Shown here piece by piece: positions 9,284-17,734 of a DNA stretch of 64,000 nt (positions within the stretch are counted from its first letter, which is position 1; every line of letters starts with the position of its first letter). The notes below the pieces were generated by a model that did no database searches, was not told the DNA's origin, and was given only the letters and a program-made list of their open reading frames with translations. The stretch is from NCBI GenBank assembly GCA_035760665.1, contig DASTSN010000038.1, positions 16,585 through 80,584 of the forward strand. Reading direction: 5' to 3'. Made by a program: the position numbers and the translations under genes. The DNA is from DASTSN01 sp035760665. GTDB lineage: Bacteria; Bacteroidota; Bacteroidia; Chitinophagales; Chitinophagaceae.

Positions 9284-10354
9284 ATGTTTATTATTGATGC
9301 GCATCTCGACCTGGCCATGAATGCAATGGAGTGGAATCGTGATTTAAAACTGCCTGTAGACGAGATCAGGGAACGGGAAAAAGCGTTGACTGATAAACCG
9401 GACAGAGGCCGGGGAACCGTTTCACTGCCGGCTTTGCGAAAGGGCCATGTGGGATTGGTTGTTGCTACCCAGATTGCCCGCTATGTAGCTCCCGGTAATC
9501 CCCTGGCTGGCTGGCATTCTCCTGAGCAGGCATGGGCACAAACACAGGGGCAACTGGCATGGTACAAAGCAATGGTGCAGGCGGGAGAAATGCGGCAGGT
9601 GACCGATCAGAAATCACTGGAGACTCACCTGGCCGACTGGATGGGCAAAACAGACAGCAAGGACTGCCCAATCGGTTATATTTTAAGTCTTGAAGGCGCC
9701 GATTCACTTATTACGCTGCAGCATCTGGAAATGGCGTACCAGTATGGACTGCGGGCGGTTGGACCGGCGCATTATGGCCCGGGACGCTACGCTAATGGTA
9801 CCGATGCAACCGGCAAAATGAAGGATAACGGGCTGGCCTTGTTAAAAGAAATGGAACGGTTGAATATCATCCTGGATGCCACTCACCTGTGCGATGATGC
9901 GTTCTGGCAGGCGATGGATCATTTCGGCGGTCATGTATGGGCCAGTCATAATAACTGTCGTTCCCTGGTAAATCATAACCGCCAATTTAGTGACGAACAG
10001 ATTAAAGTGCTGGTACAACGCGGCGCTGTGATTGGCGCAGCCTTTGATGCGTGGATGCTGGTGCCGGGCTGGGTACGGGGTACATCCACTCCCGAAAACA
10101 TGAATTGTAGTCTTGGAAAAGTGATTGATCATATTGATCATATTTGCCAGCTTGCGGGTAATACCTGCCACGTTGGTATCGGCTCCGACCTGGATGGTGC
10201 TTTTGGAAAAGAGCAGTGCCCGTATGACCTGGAAACTATTGCAGACCTGCAAACAATACCCTCGCTTTTGAAAGAGCGTGGGTACTCACAACAGGACGTT
10301 GACAATATCATGCATAATAACTGGATCAGGTTTCTTCAAAAAGCATGGGCATGA
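9284..10354 (+). CDS. M19-family dipeptidase (renal dipeptidase-like)
   Basis: A 356-residue metallopeptidase of the M19/amidohydrolase barrel. The zinc-ligand motif HxD is near the start (DAHLDLAMN, H7 and D9). The bridging glutamate sits in LSLEGADSL, and the later histidines are in ILDATHLCDDAF and WASHNNCRSL. The DLDGAFG segment near residue 304 is also typical. No signal peptide is visible, so it probably acts in the cytoplasm. M19 enzymes cleave dipeptides, often with a D-residue at the C-terminus, and some are N-acyl-D-amino acid hydrolases. Its place at the end of the RidA/PLP-enzyme operon suggests that it releases a D-amino acid or amide-linked substrate for them. It ends 1 bp before the convergent SDR stop. 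Confidence 0.9.
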   Translation: MFIIDAHLDLAMNAMEWNRDLKLPVDEIREREKALTDKPDRGRGTVSLPALRKGHVGLVVATQIARYVAPGNPLAGWHSPEQAWAQTQGQLAWYKAMVQAGEMRQVTDQKSLETHLADWMGKTDSKDCPIGYILSLEGADSLITLQHLEMAYQYGLRAVGPAHYGPGRYANGTDATGKMKDNGLALLKEMERLNIILDATHLCDDAFWQAMDHFGGHVWASHNNCRSLVNHNRQFSDEQIKVLVQRGAVIGAAFDAWMLVPGWVRGTSTPENMNCSLGKVIDHIDHICQLAGNTCHVGIGSDLDGAFGKEQCPYDLETIADLQTIPSLLKERGYSQQDVDNIMHNNWIRFLQKAWA

Positions 10355-10355
10355 C

Positions 10356-11126
10356 TTAGTAAGGTGAAGGACTTACAGAACTCCATCCTCCATCAATGAT
10401 CAGGCTTTGCCCTGTAATATGCCCGGAAGCCGGTGAAACAAGGAAGAGCGCTGCATTGGCAATGTCGCTGACCGTCGCCGGTTTTCCGATGGGTGTAAGT
10501 TTTGACCAGGTAGCAGCATAGTCGGGATCATGCAAGGTCCTCTCCGTGAGAGTTGCGCCGGGGGCGATGGCATTTACTGTAATCCGGTAGGGTGATAATT
10601 CAATCACGAGGTTTTTAGCCAGCATTTCCAGTCCTGCTTTGGTAATTGCATAAGCTGCCAAATCTTTATGCGCCTGATGACCGACGACAGAAGAAGTAAA
10701 CAATATCCTTCCCCCGTTGCCTTGCTGCTTCATTTGTATTGCGGCGGCCTGAGCCAGGAAAAAACTGCCGCCCAGGTTCAACTGCATAACTTTATTGAAT
10801 GATTCCGGTGTGTACGCAAAAAAATCAGCAAATAAGGTAATTCCTGCATTGGCAATCACAATGGACAGGTGCTTAAAACTGCTGACTGCCATGGATACCA
10901 TATTGTTGATAAACTCAATAGCTGAAGCATCACCTGCCATGCCAATACAGGTTCCTCCTTCTTTCTGTATGCGTTTAACTGCGTTTTCCGTTAATGATTC
11001 TTCAATATCGTTTAGCAAAACAGCAGCACCTTCCCGGCAAAGCTGGCGGGCTATTTCAAAACCAATTCCCTGTCCTGCACCCGTTACAATGGCTGATTGC
11101 CCTGTAAATCGTTTTTCCATTATCAT
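10356..11126 (-). CDS. SDR-family oxidoreductase (sugar/sugar-acid dehydrogenase-like)
   Basis: A 256-residue classical short-chain dehydrogenase. The Rossmann glycine motif is TGAGQGIG near residue 14, followed by NDIEES at the end of the second strand, NAG at about 90, the catalytic serine in TSSVVGHQA and the YxxxK pair in YAITKAGLEM. The C-terminus GQSLIIDGGWS is canonical. ATG at 11126 or the second ATG two codons later could be used. It is the last gene of the lactonase-dehydratase-SDR series on the minus strand, 27 bp after the dehydratase. I infer oxidation of an aldose or reduction/oxidation of a deoxy-keto sugar acid. The exact substrate is not visible. Confidence 0.88.
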   Translation of the reverse strand: MIMEKRFTGQSAIVTGAGQGIGFEIARQLCREGAAVLLNDIEESLTENAVKRIQKEGGTCIGMAGDASAIEFINNMVSMAVSSFKHLSIVIANAGITLFADFFAYTPESFNKVMQLNLGGSFFLAQAAAIQMKQQGNGGRILFTSSVVGHQAHKDLAAYAITKAGLEMLAKNLVIELSPYRITVNAIAPGATLTERTLHDPDYAATWSKLTPIGKPATVSDIANAALFLVSPASGHITGQSLIIDGGWSSVSPSPY

Positions 11127-11153
11127 TTCAGATTGATTAGTTGACTTTCATAT

Positions 11154-12866
11154 TTAGTGTGAATCCCTGGTGACAGAGCTGCCGGAACTGCCAACAAGGA
11201 AATCCAGGTCAGCGCCGCGGTCAGCCTGCAGTACATGATTTGTATATAACTGCACATATCCCCGCCCAGTAATTACTGATGCTGGCTTCCATTGCTGTTT
11301 TCTTTGTGCCAATTCTTCATCGCTTACATGTACCTGTAATAACCGGTTTGGCACATCCAGGGTAATTAGGTCACCAGTCTGCACTACACTGAAGTTTCCA
11401 CCGGCAGCCGCTTCGGGTGAAACGTGCAGCACGACTGTGCCAAAACCGGTACCGCTCATTCTGCCGTCTGAAATGCGTACCATATCGGTTATGCCTTTTT
11501 GCAGTAATTTTTTCGGAAGTCCCATGTTGCCTACCTCGGGCATACCCGGATACCCTTTGGGTCCTGCATTTTTCAATACCAATACCGATTCTTCATCCAC
11601 GTCTAATCCGGGGTCATCTATCCGGGCTTTATAATCCTCAATATTTTCAAAAACAACCGCTTTACCCGTGTGCTGCATTAGCCGTGGGGAAGCAGCTGAT
11701 GGTTTCATCACAGCGCCATTTTCACAAAGATTTCCTTTTAAGACTGCCAGCCCTGTTGTATAATTAAACGGTTGATTGATTGTCGCAACGACGTCCCGGT
11801 TATAACAACTTGTGTTTGCATAATTTTTCCGGTGCGATTTTCCATTGGCAGTTTTGATATCATGATGGAGAAGAGTATCCAGTTCTTTTAAAACGGCCGG
11901 TAGTCCGCCGGCATAGTAAAGGTCTTCCATAAAGTATTCACCGCTGGGCTGCAGGTTGGCAATCAGGGGAATATTTTTCGAAAGCCTGTTGAAATCATCC
12001 AGTGAAAGATCAACGCCAATTCTGCCGGCGATGGCCAGCAGGTGAATGACAAAATTGGTAGAGCCGCCGATAGCAGCATTTACAATAATGGCATTCTCAA
12101 ATGCTTTTTTGGTTAAAATATCTGATGGCTTCAGGTCTTCTTTCACCATTTCTACTATTCGCAGCCCGCTTAGCTGGGCTAATGATTTTCTGCGGGCATC
12201 TGCTGCAGGAATAGCTGCATTGCCCGGCAGCGAAAGCCCCAGCGATTCTACCATGCAGGCCATTGAAGAAGCGGTACCCATTACCGCACAATGACCTCGG
12301 CTGCGGCACATAGCGGATTCAATGGACATGAATTCTTCCTGGGATATATTGCCCGCACGCCATTCGTCAGCGTATCGCCAAACATCACTAGTGCCGATAC
12401 TTTTCCCCTTGTAATGACCGGTCAGCATGGGACCACCCGACACAACAATAGCCGGAAGATTTACACTGCAGGCACCCATAACCAGTGCCGGTGTTGTTTT
12501 ATCGCAGCCACAAAGCAAAACCACTCCATCCAGCGGGTTGGCGCGGATAGATTCTTCCACATCCATGCTAACCAGGTTACGGTAGAGCATGGCTGTTGGT
12601 TTGATGAGCGTTTCGCCAAGCGACATGACCGGGAACTCGACAGGGAAGCCGCCCGCTTCCAGTATACCGCGTTTGACAGATTCGGCCAGTTCCCTGAAAT
12701 GTGCATTACAGGGAGTCAGTTCGCTCCACGTATTGCAAATACCAATGACAGGTTTGCCATCAAATTCATAATCAGGAATTCCCTGGTTTTTCATCCAGGC
12801 ACGATAGATAAAACCATCTTTACCTGTCCGTCCAAACCAATTGCGGCTCCTAAGTATTCCTTGCAT
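11154..12866 (-). CDS. IlvD/Edd-family sugar-acid dehydratase
   Basis: A 570-residue iron-sulfur dehydratase. The cluster cysteines are in CNTWSELTPCN, LLCGCDKTTPA and SRGHCAVMGTASSM. The C-terminal half carries ISDGRMSGTGFGTVVLH, which is diagnostic of the family. The N-terminus (RSRNWFGRTGKDGFIYRAWM) and GTSDVWRYADEWRAG resemble arabonate/xylonate-type dehydratases more than dihydroxy-acid dehydratase, and branched-chain biosynthesis genes are absent. The likely reaction is dehydration of an aldonic acid to a 2-keto-3-deoxy acid. The gene starts 3 bp after the lactonase stop, giving a lactone, acid, keto-deoxy acid sequence of steps. The product could enter the plus-strand kinase and aldolase if it is KDG. 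Confidence 0.9.
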   Translation of the reverse strand: MQGILRSRNWFGRTGKDGFIYRAWMKNQGIPDYEFDGKPVIGICNTWSELTPCNAHFRELAESVKRGILEAGGFPVEFPVMSLGETLIKPTAMLYRNLVSMDVEESIRANPLDGVVLLCGCDKTTPALVMGACSVNLPAIVVSGGPMLTGHYKGKSIGTSDVWRYADEWRAGNISQEEFMSIESAMCRSRGHCAVMGTASSMACMVESLGLSLPGNAAIPAADARRKSLAQLSGLRIVEMVKEDLKPSDILTKKAFENAIIVNAAIGGSTNFVIHLLAIAGRIGVDLSLDDFNRLSKNIPLIANLQPSGEYFMEDLYYAGGLPAVLKELDTLLHHDIKTANGKSHRKNYANTSCYNRDVVATINQPFNYTTGLAVLKGNLCENGAVMKPSAASPRLMQHTGKAVVFENIEDYKARIDDPGLDVDEESVLVLKNAGPKGYPGMPEVGNMGLPKKLLQKGITDMVRISDGRMSGTGFGTVVLHVSPEAAAGGNFSVVQTGDLITLDVPNRLLQVHVSDEELAQRKQQWKPASVITGRGYVQLYTNHVLQADRGADLDFLVGSSGSSVTRDSH

Positions 12867-12869
12867 GAT

Positions 12870-13754
12870 TTAAGCATTATTGGGATAAATGAATTTATTC
12901 GCTGCTCTACCACAAACGCCTGGCCGGGCCAGGAACACACTACCGCTCAACGGGTAGTTATTGATGGTTTCCTGAGGCAGGTTTTCGCGGGCTGTTGTAA
13001 TCAGCAACTGGTCAAGTTGCTCACCACCAAATGCGCAGGAGCTTACCTGTGGCACTGGCAACATGATTTTGTCCAGCAATGATCCGTTATCCGGGTTCCA
13101 GCGGCTAATGCAAAAGCCGTCCCAAAGGGCAATCCACAGCATCCCTTCTGCATCAATGCACATACCATCTGGTGTCCCCATTTTTTTATCAATAGAAATC
13201 ACTGTTTTTTCATACGTAATTGTTCCTTTCTTTTCGTTAAAAAGAAAGGATTCTACAGCCTGTGACGGGCTATCGATAAAGTACATGCGTTTTCCATCGG
13301 CGGACCATGCAAGACCATTGGGAATGGTCAGTGATGAACGTTTTTGTATAATACTTAAGTTTTGATCAATGCAGTAAAGTGCCCCGGCATTTTTTTTACA
13401 GGTTCTTTCCATCGTGCCAACCCAAAGCCTGCCTGCAGCATCAATAGCCCCATCGTTGGTACGATTTGCGGCATTTTCTTTTTCAAGATCTGTGAGCCAC
13501 AAAAAAGATTCTGTTGAAAGATGGTACAGGCCAATGCCTCCCTGCACAGCCAGCAACAGGTTGCCGTCCGTGGTTTCTGTAATCAGGCTGACGCGGTGCA
13601 TAAGTTGCCGCTGGATAGCCGGTCCTGACGGCCATGGATATTCGTAAAAACATTTTCCCTCGATGTCTGTCCAGAAAAAACTATTTCTGCGGGCATGCCA
13701 GAAGGGGCCTTCGCCCAATGTATGATCTGATTGATATAATAGCCGGGCTTGCAG
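12870..13754 (-). CDS. SMP-30/gluconolactonase-family sugar lactonase
   Basis: A six-bladed propeller lactonase, 294 residues if begun at CTG (13754) or 282 if begun at TTG (13718). The family start motif LGEGPFWHARRN is preceded in frame by QARLLYQSDHT, which fits the usual SMP-30 N-terminus, so translation probably begins upstream of the TTG. No ATG occurs between the in-frame stop upstream and LGEGP. Metal-ligand segments visible are GEGPFW, RTNDGAIDAAGRLWVGTM, IPNGLAWSADGKRMYFIDS and MGTPDGMCIDAEGMLW. It hydrolyses aldonolactones in this family. It is the first gene of the three-gene sugar-acid set, 3 bp before the dehydratase. Confidence 0.87.
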   Translation of the reverse strand: MQARLLYQSDHTLGEGPFWHARRNSFFWTDIEGKCFYEYPWPSGPAIQRQLMHRVSLITETTDGNLLLAVQGGIGLYHLSTESFLWLTDLEKENAANRTNDGAIDAAGRLWVGTMERTCKKNAGALYCIDQNLSIIQKRSSLTIPNGLAWSADGKRMYFIDSPSQAVESFLFNEKKGTITYEKTVISIDKKMGTPDGMCIDAEGMLWIALWDGFCISRWNPDNGSLLDKIMLPVPQVSSCAFGGEQLDQLLITTARENLPQETINNYPLSGSVFLARPGVCGRAANKFIYPNNA

Positions 13755-13837
13755 GGGAAGATTGTTTTTTGCGAAGCAAAAGATAAACTATTTATAACAA
13801 AAACAGCGGCTGGGTGCAGGTCTTCCTTTTGCTAAAA

Positions 13838-14800
13838 TCAGCTTTTGGCGGCAGCCCTTGTCAGGCGGTCATTCACTGAAATGCCCAGCCCCTGCTGTGG
13901 CAGCAGTTCGGCAACGATATAGTCGAGAGAAAGCGCATCCAGGGCATATAATGCGGCAAAAAAATTACGGGCAGCTTCCCGCAAGTCGCCGCTTTCCGAC
14001 AATACAATTTGGTGCCTGATGTTTTTGTGCTGGTAGTGGGTGCGAAAGGATAAAACGCCAATATTATTGCCCTGCAGTAATCCGATATCCTGCAAAACAT
14101 TAGTAGTGGTTATTAACCTGGATTTTGGGGAGTAGTGTTTTGATAGCATACCGGGGGCAGAGGGCTTTTCACTGTCATGATTGGTGATCAGTAATTTTTT
14201 GCCAAGCACCTTTTCAATTTCTTCAGCAGTGACAGCTCCGTAGCGGTACAGATATACGTCGTTGTTGTGAAAACCGATAACGGTTGATTCAATTCCTCTT
14301 TTACAGGGTCCGCCTTCAAGAATGGAATCTGCAAGTTCGGGGAAGGCTTTTCGCACATCGTCTGAACTGGTCGGGCTGATATAATTAAACGGGTTGGCGC
14401 TGGGCGCTGCCAGGGGGAACCCGGTTTTCTTTAAAAGCGATAAGGTGACGGGATGATCGGGCATGCGGATGGCAACTGTATCTTTTCCGGCTGTAATGAG
14501 GGGCGAGATGGAGGGTTGCTTGGGTAATACCAGCGTTAGCGGGCCGGGCCAGAAATTACGGGCCAGCCTGTAAGCAACTTCAGGAACTTGCGACGCAACT
14601 TCTGTGAGATCGTCAATGGATTTTATGTGTACGATTAAGGGGTTGTGTAAAGGTCTTTTTTTTAATGCAAAAACCTTTCGGATAGCTTCGTCACTGTAAA
14701 TATTTGCTGCCAGTCCGTAAACCGTTTCTGTGGGTATGATCACGACCTCGTTTTGTTTCAGCCGCTCGGCTGCTTCATCAATTGTTAAGCTTTTCATCAT
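13838..14800 (-). CDS. sua5: L-threonylcarbamoyladenylate synthase (Sua5/TsaC)
   Basis: About 320 residues, the length of the two-domain Sua5 form. The YrdC domain has IIPTETVYGLAANIY, the KKRPLHNPLIVH substrate loop and PSANPFNYISPTS. The C-terminal Sua5 domain follows a linker with SAPGMLSKHYSP, a conserved motif that closes the active site. The enzyme makes threonylcarbamoyl-AMP from threonine, bicarbonate and ATP for the t6A37 modification of ANN-reading tRNAs. I chose ATG at 14800; a TTG at 14818 would overlap the preceding gene by 13 bp. It is translationally coupled or nearly so to the DUF6671-like gene. Confidence 0.93.
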   Translation of the reverse strand: MMKSLTIDEAAERLKQNEVVIIPTETVYGLAANIYSDEAIRKVFALKKRPLHNPLIVHIKSIDDLTEVASQVPEVAYRLARNFWPGPLTLVLPKQPSISPLITAGKDTVAIRMPDHPVTLSLLKKTGFPLAAPSANPFNYISPTSSDDVRKAFPELADSILEGGPCKRGIESTVIGFHNNDVYLYRYGAVTAEEIEKVLGKKLLITNHDSEKPSAPGMLSKHYSPKSRLITTTNVLQDIGLLQGNNIGVLSFRTHYQHKNIRHQIVLSESGDLREAARNFFAALYALDALSLDYIVAELLPQQGLGISVNDRLTRAAAKS

Positions 14801-14805
14801 GCCTT

Positions 14806-15663
14806 TCAGGGATTGCAATTATCACAGTACATCGGGTCCTCAAATTTTTTTTGATCCGGGTAAACCAGTTCTTTACTGTATTTACAGGACTCACAAAGGT
14901 ACAAATGGCTGAGGACAGACCGCGTAGGCTGTCCACAAAGTTTACAAGGCAGTCCGGTTTTTACACTTGTTATTCCGAATCCCGGCATATTACAGGAAGG
15001 GCAGAGGCTGTTAATTTTTGCCAGCAGTTTACGGGTGGCACTTTCGATCACCTTCATTCGGGTTGGATTATACAAGGCCCGCATGTCGGTTTCCGCATAC
15101 GCCTGGCCGTAATTTTCCTGTAAATAATGAAAATGGTTCAGCAGTTCCTGTGCATTTGTAATTCCTTTTACCATACCGGTAAATTCAGCTTTTGCTTTTC
15201 GCAAAATGATGCCATGCGAAGGAAAACCTGCTTTTTGTGCAAAGGTCCACAAGTCGTCTTCAGAAAGGATGTCGGAAGCTGAAAAATTTGTGCTGTTGCT
15301 TAGTTCGCGTTCGCGGATTTCTATATTCAGTCGACGGTCTGATAATACAATAATTTCTTCATCGGCGGGTACAAAAACCAAAAAAGGATGAGGGCCAAAA
15401 GAGCCCTCATTTGCAATGGCCAGGTCGCACTCGTACATGTCCATGGCCAATTGACATTTTTTCCTTGCAGTTGACAGGGGATCATCTGCCCGTTCCACTT
15501 CGCCGGTAAAGGTTCCGAGGCTGTCTGTATCGAGGTTGTCTGGTACGATGCAGGTTACACCCAGTTTCGATTCCAGCAGCGGCGCTATGACTTTTTCCTT
15601 GTGGTGCCGTGTGGCAATGATGATTTTTCGGCCTTTGAAAAACTGTGCAGCCTTATTTTTCAA
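14806..15663 (-). CDS. DUF6671-like protein with C-terminal double zinc ribbon
   Basis: A 285-residue cytoplasmic protein of unknown function. The N-terminal 200 residues form an alpha/beta domain starting GRKIIIATRHHKEKVI, with conserved-looking NEGSFGPHPF and a SDRRL strand. The C-terminus holds four CxxC pairs (C221/C224, C240/C243, C257/C260, C280/C283), enough for two zinc ribbons of the rubredoxin-like kind. I recognise it as the family labelled DUF6671, from memory. The start overlaps the stop of the upstream 92-residue gene by 11 bp, and Sua5 follows directly, so they form one transcription unit. Zinc ribbons suggest nucleic acid or tRNA contact, but that is inference. Confidence 0.78.
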   Translation of the reverse strand: MKNKAAQFFKGRKIIIATRHHKEKVIAPLLESKLGVTCIVPDNLDTDSLGTFTGEVERADDPLSTARKKCQLAMDMYECDLAIANEGSFGPHPFLVFVPADEEIIVLSDRRLNIEIRERELSNSTNFSASDILSEDDLWTFAQKAGFPSHGIILRKAKAEFTGMVKGITNAQELLNHFHYLQENYGQAYAETDMRALYNPTRMKVIESATRKLLAKINSLCPSCNMPGFGITSVKTGLPCKLCGQPTRSVLSHLYLCESCKYSKELVYPDQKKFEDPMYCDNCNP

Positions 15664-15931
15664 GCTTGATTTTTATGGATGAATCAATGTGCAGTGAATA
15701 CCCGTTTTCAATTGCTGCATCGATAATCTCCCTGGCACGATCACGGCTTTTTTTCAGTTCAGTAATCCTTTTTTCAGATCGCTTTTCCGGCTTCCCAAAC
15801 CGTTCTTCCAGGCTGAAGTTTTTCATCTGGTGAAAATTGATCTTATGCGTAATCAGCGTGATCAAAATTTCTTTAGCGTCGCCTGGCGAAAACTTCCCCT
15901 TGATCAGTTTGATCGTTTCTGTTTTTTTCAT
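15653..15931 (-). CDS. Small coiled-coil protein, paralogue of its upstream neighbour
   Basis: A 92-residue soluble protein with no signal or membrane segment. It shares with the next gene upstream the pattern LI-x-G-x-FS-x3-A near the start, a HKI-x2-H-x2-K stretch near residue 30, a charged helix (EKRITELKKSRDRAREII) and a C-terminal NG-x-S-strand. The two are clearly tandem paralogues. The gap to the upstream copy is 10 bp, and its stop overlaps the DUF6671-like start. I know such pairs from Bacteroidota genomes only as uncharacterised proteins. The helical, charged centre suggests a dimer or a partner-binding coiled coil; no function is assigned. Confidence 0.75.
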   Translation of the reverse strand: MKKTETIKLIKGKFSPGDAKEILITLITHKINFHQMKNFSLEERFGKPEKRSEKRITELKKSRDRAREIIDAAIENGYSLHIDSSIKIKLEK

Positions 15932-15941
15932 GCAGATTCAT

Positions 15942-16187
15942 TTAAACGATTTCAATTTGTGAAGTCAGAGAAATCGTATTTCCGTTTTCTGAAATTTGTT
16001 TTCGCAGCTCGTATAAATCTTTTTGTAATTGTTTAATGCGGGATTCACGCATTTTGATATCCTCTTCGTTTTCGGTCTTCCTGATCTTATCCTCGTGGTA
16101 CCTGATTTTCACGTGCACCATTTGTGTGATCAGGTCCAGGGCCTCAGCCTTGCTGAATCGGCCCCGGATCAGTTGTAGTTGTGGCAT
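15942..16187 (-). CDS. Small coiled-coil protein, first of a paralogous pair
   Basis: An 81-residue soluble, highly charged protein (MPQLQLIRGRFSKAEALD). It has the LI-x-G-x-FS block, HVKIRYHEDKI at residues 29-39, a long predicted coiled coil (KMRESRIKQLQKDLYELRKQI) and an ISLTSQIEIV C-terminal strand. It parallels the 92-residue neighbour over its whole length. It begins 17 bp after isocitrate dehydrogenase ends, and four further genes follow closely, so it is probably transcribed with icd. Function unknown. A regulator or small adaptor linked to the DUF6671-like protein is a speculative possibility. Confidence 0.75.
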   Translation of the reverse strand: MPQLQLIRGRFSKAEALDLITQMVHVKIRYHEDKIRKTENEEDIKMRESRIKQLQKDLYELRKQISENGNTISLTSQIEIV

Positions 16188-16204
16188 GTTTGATATGATT
16201 TTAT

Positions 16205-17641
16205 TTACTGTCCCTGGCCCAGCGAGTAAGCCTGCTTGCCATTGAACATGTACAGGTTTTCAGTTTTGATGCTGTCAATATTGTTCTCCTCCGCTTTTGC
16301 CAGCAACTGTATGATCTGTTTTTTGGTAAGATGCTGGCCGTTCGCCGGTTTAAAGCGGCATCTCCAGTGATCCGTACAGAAGGTTTCTTCAAAACCATCG
16401 GGCCATACTTTAATACCACGGTTAGTGATCATCGTTAGCTGTACATCTTCGTGCTCCATTTTCTTCAGCATGCCGGCCAGCTCATCGGGGTTGCTGCCAT
16501 TCCACTGGACAAATACGTCCACACCTACCAGTTCTTTCTTAGCCGGGCTTTTGCGCTGGTATTTCGGCAGCCTGAGTGCTGTACCTTTTGCATAACTAAC
16601 GGCTTTAAGTTGCTGCGGCTGCTGGCCAAGATTGGCAATCACAGCCTGTGCAAATTCCCGTGTGCCAACCAGTTGTTTGCTGACGCCTTCTTTAAAAATA
16701 TCGTACGTGTGTATACCCTCTTCAATTGTTTTCAGCCAGGCATTTTGCACTTTTTCGGCAACATCCGTCTGGCCGATGTGGTTCAGCATCATAATTGCGC
16801 CCTGCAATAATCCCGAGGGATTGGCCACATTTTGGCCGGCGCGGCGTGGTGCTGAGCCATGAATCGCTTCAAACATTGCGCAGGTTTCGCCAATATTGGC
16901 AGAGCCCGCCAGTCCTACTGATCCCGTGATTTGTGCTGCTACGTCAGAAAGCACATCGCCATAAAGGTTTGGCATTACGATGACATCAAAGGCTTCCGGT
17001 GTATCGGCCATTTTGGCGGCGCCAATGTCGATAATCCAGTGCTCATTTTCAATCTCCGGGTACTCTTTGGCGATTTCGTCGAACACCTGGTGAAACAGTC
17101 CGTCGGTCTGCTTCATGATATTATCTTTGGTAAAGCAGGTTACTTTTTTGCGGCCATATTGTTTCGCATATTCAAAAGCATAACGGACAATTTTTTCGCA
17201 ACCCGGGCGGCTGATCAGTTTTAGGCATTGTACCACTTCGTCTGTTTGCTGGTGTTCAATACCGGCATAGAGGTCTTCTTCGTTCTCGCGGATAATAACA
17301 ATATCCATTTGCGGATGCTTGGTTTTTACATAGGGATGGAGACTCATACAGGGCCGTACGTTGGCATATAACCCCAGGAATTTACGGGTGGTTACGTTCA
17401 GGCTTTTGTAACCGCCTCCCTGTGGCGTGGTAATGGGGGCTTTCAGGAAAATTTTGTTCCGGCGGATTATATCCCATGATTCTTTGGCAATCCCCGAGGT
17501 GTTACCGGCCAGGTATACTTTTTCACCCACTTCAATTTCTTCTATTTCCAATTTGGCGCCGGCAGCCAGAATAATGTCGAGTGTGGCATCCATAATTTCC
17601 GGGCCGATGCCGTCGCCCTTCGCTACAGTAATTTTTGTCAT
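16205..17641 (-). CDS. icd: NADP-dependent isocitrate dehydrogenase, long-form subfamily
   Basis: A 478-residue beta-decarboxylating dehydrogenase. KGDGIGPEIMDATL opens the protein; SLNVTTRKFLGLYANVRPC carries the substrate serine and arginines. YAFEYAKQYGRKKVTCFTKDN and MPNLYGDVLSDVAAQITGS hold the catalytic Lys and metal aspartates, and EAIHGSAPRRAGQNVANPSG is the cofactor loop. The extra C-terminal domain after residue 340 matches the subfamily of about 480 residues seen in Rickettsia and Thermus rather than the E. coli form of about 416. It converts isocitrate to 2-oxoglutarate in the TCA cycle. A LysR gene is divergent, with 93 bp between, so it may regulate icd, but that is only positional. 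Confidence 0.93.
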   Translation of the reverse strand: MTKITVAKGDGIGPEIMDATLDIILAAGAKLEIEEIEVGEKVYLAGNTSGIAKESWDIIRRNKIFLKAPITTPQGGGYKSLNVTTRKFLGLYANVRPCMSLHPYVKTKHPQMDIVIIRENEEDLYAGIEHQQTDEVVQCLKLISRPGCEKIVRYAFEYAKQYGRKKVTCFTKDNIMKQTDGLFHQVFDEIAKEYPEIENEHWIIDIGAAKMADTPEAFDVIVMPNLYGDVLSDVAAQITGSVGLAGSANIGETCAMFEAIHGSAPRRAGQNVANPSGLLQGAIMMLNHIGQTDVAEKVQNAWLKTIEEGIHTYDIFKEGVSKQLVGTREFAQAVIANLGQQPQQLKAVSYAKGTALRLPKYQRKSPAKKELVGVDVFVQWNGSNPDELAGMLKKMEHEDVQLTMITNRGIKVWPDGFEETFCTDHWRCRFKPANGQHLTKKQIIQLLAKAEENNIDSIKTENLYMFNGKQAYSLGQGQ

Positions 17642-17734
17642 GTGATAAATATTTAAATTTTTGCGCCGTAAAGGTGAGGCCTGTTGATCATATATTTTTA
17701 TTTATATTTACAATAATATCCATAAAGAATATTT

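Noticed and set aside
12291..13082. 263-codon plus-strand frame opposite the dehydratase/lactonase genes
   Set aside because: It is antisense to two genes with clear family motifs and has no recognisable domain; it is a long chance frame.
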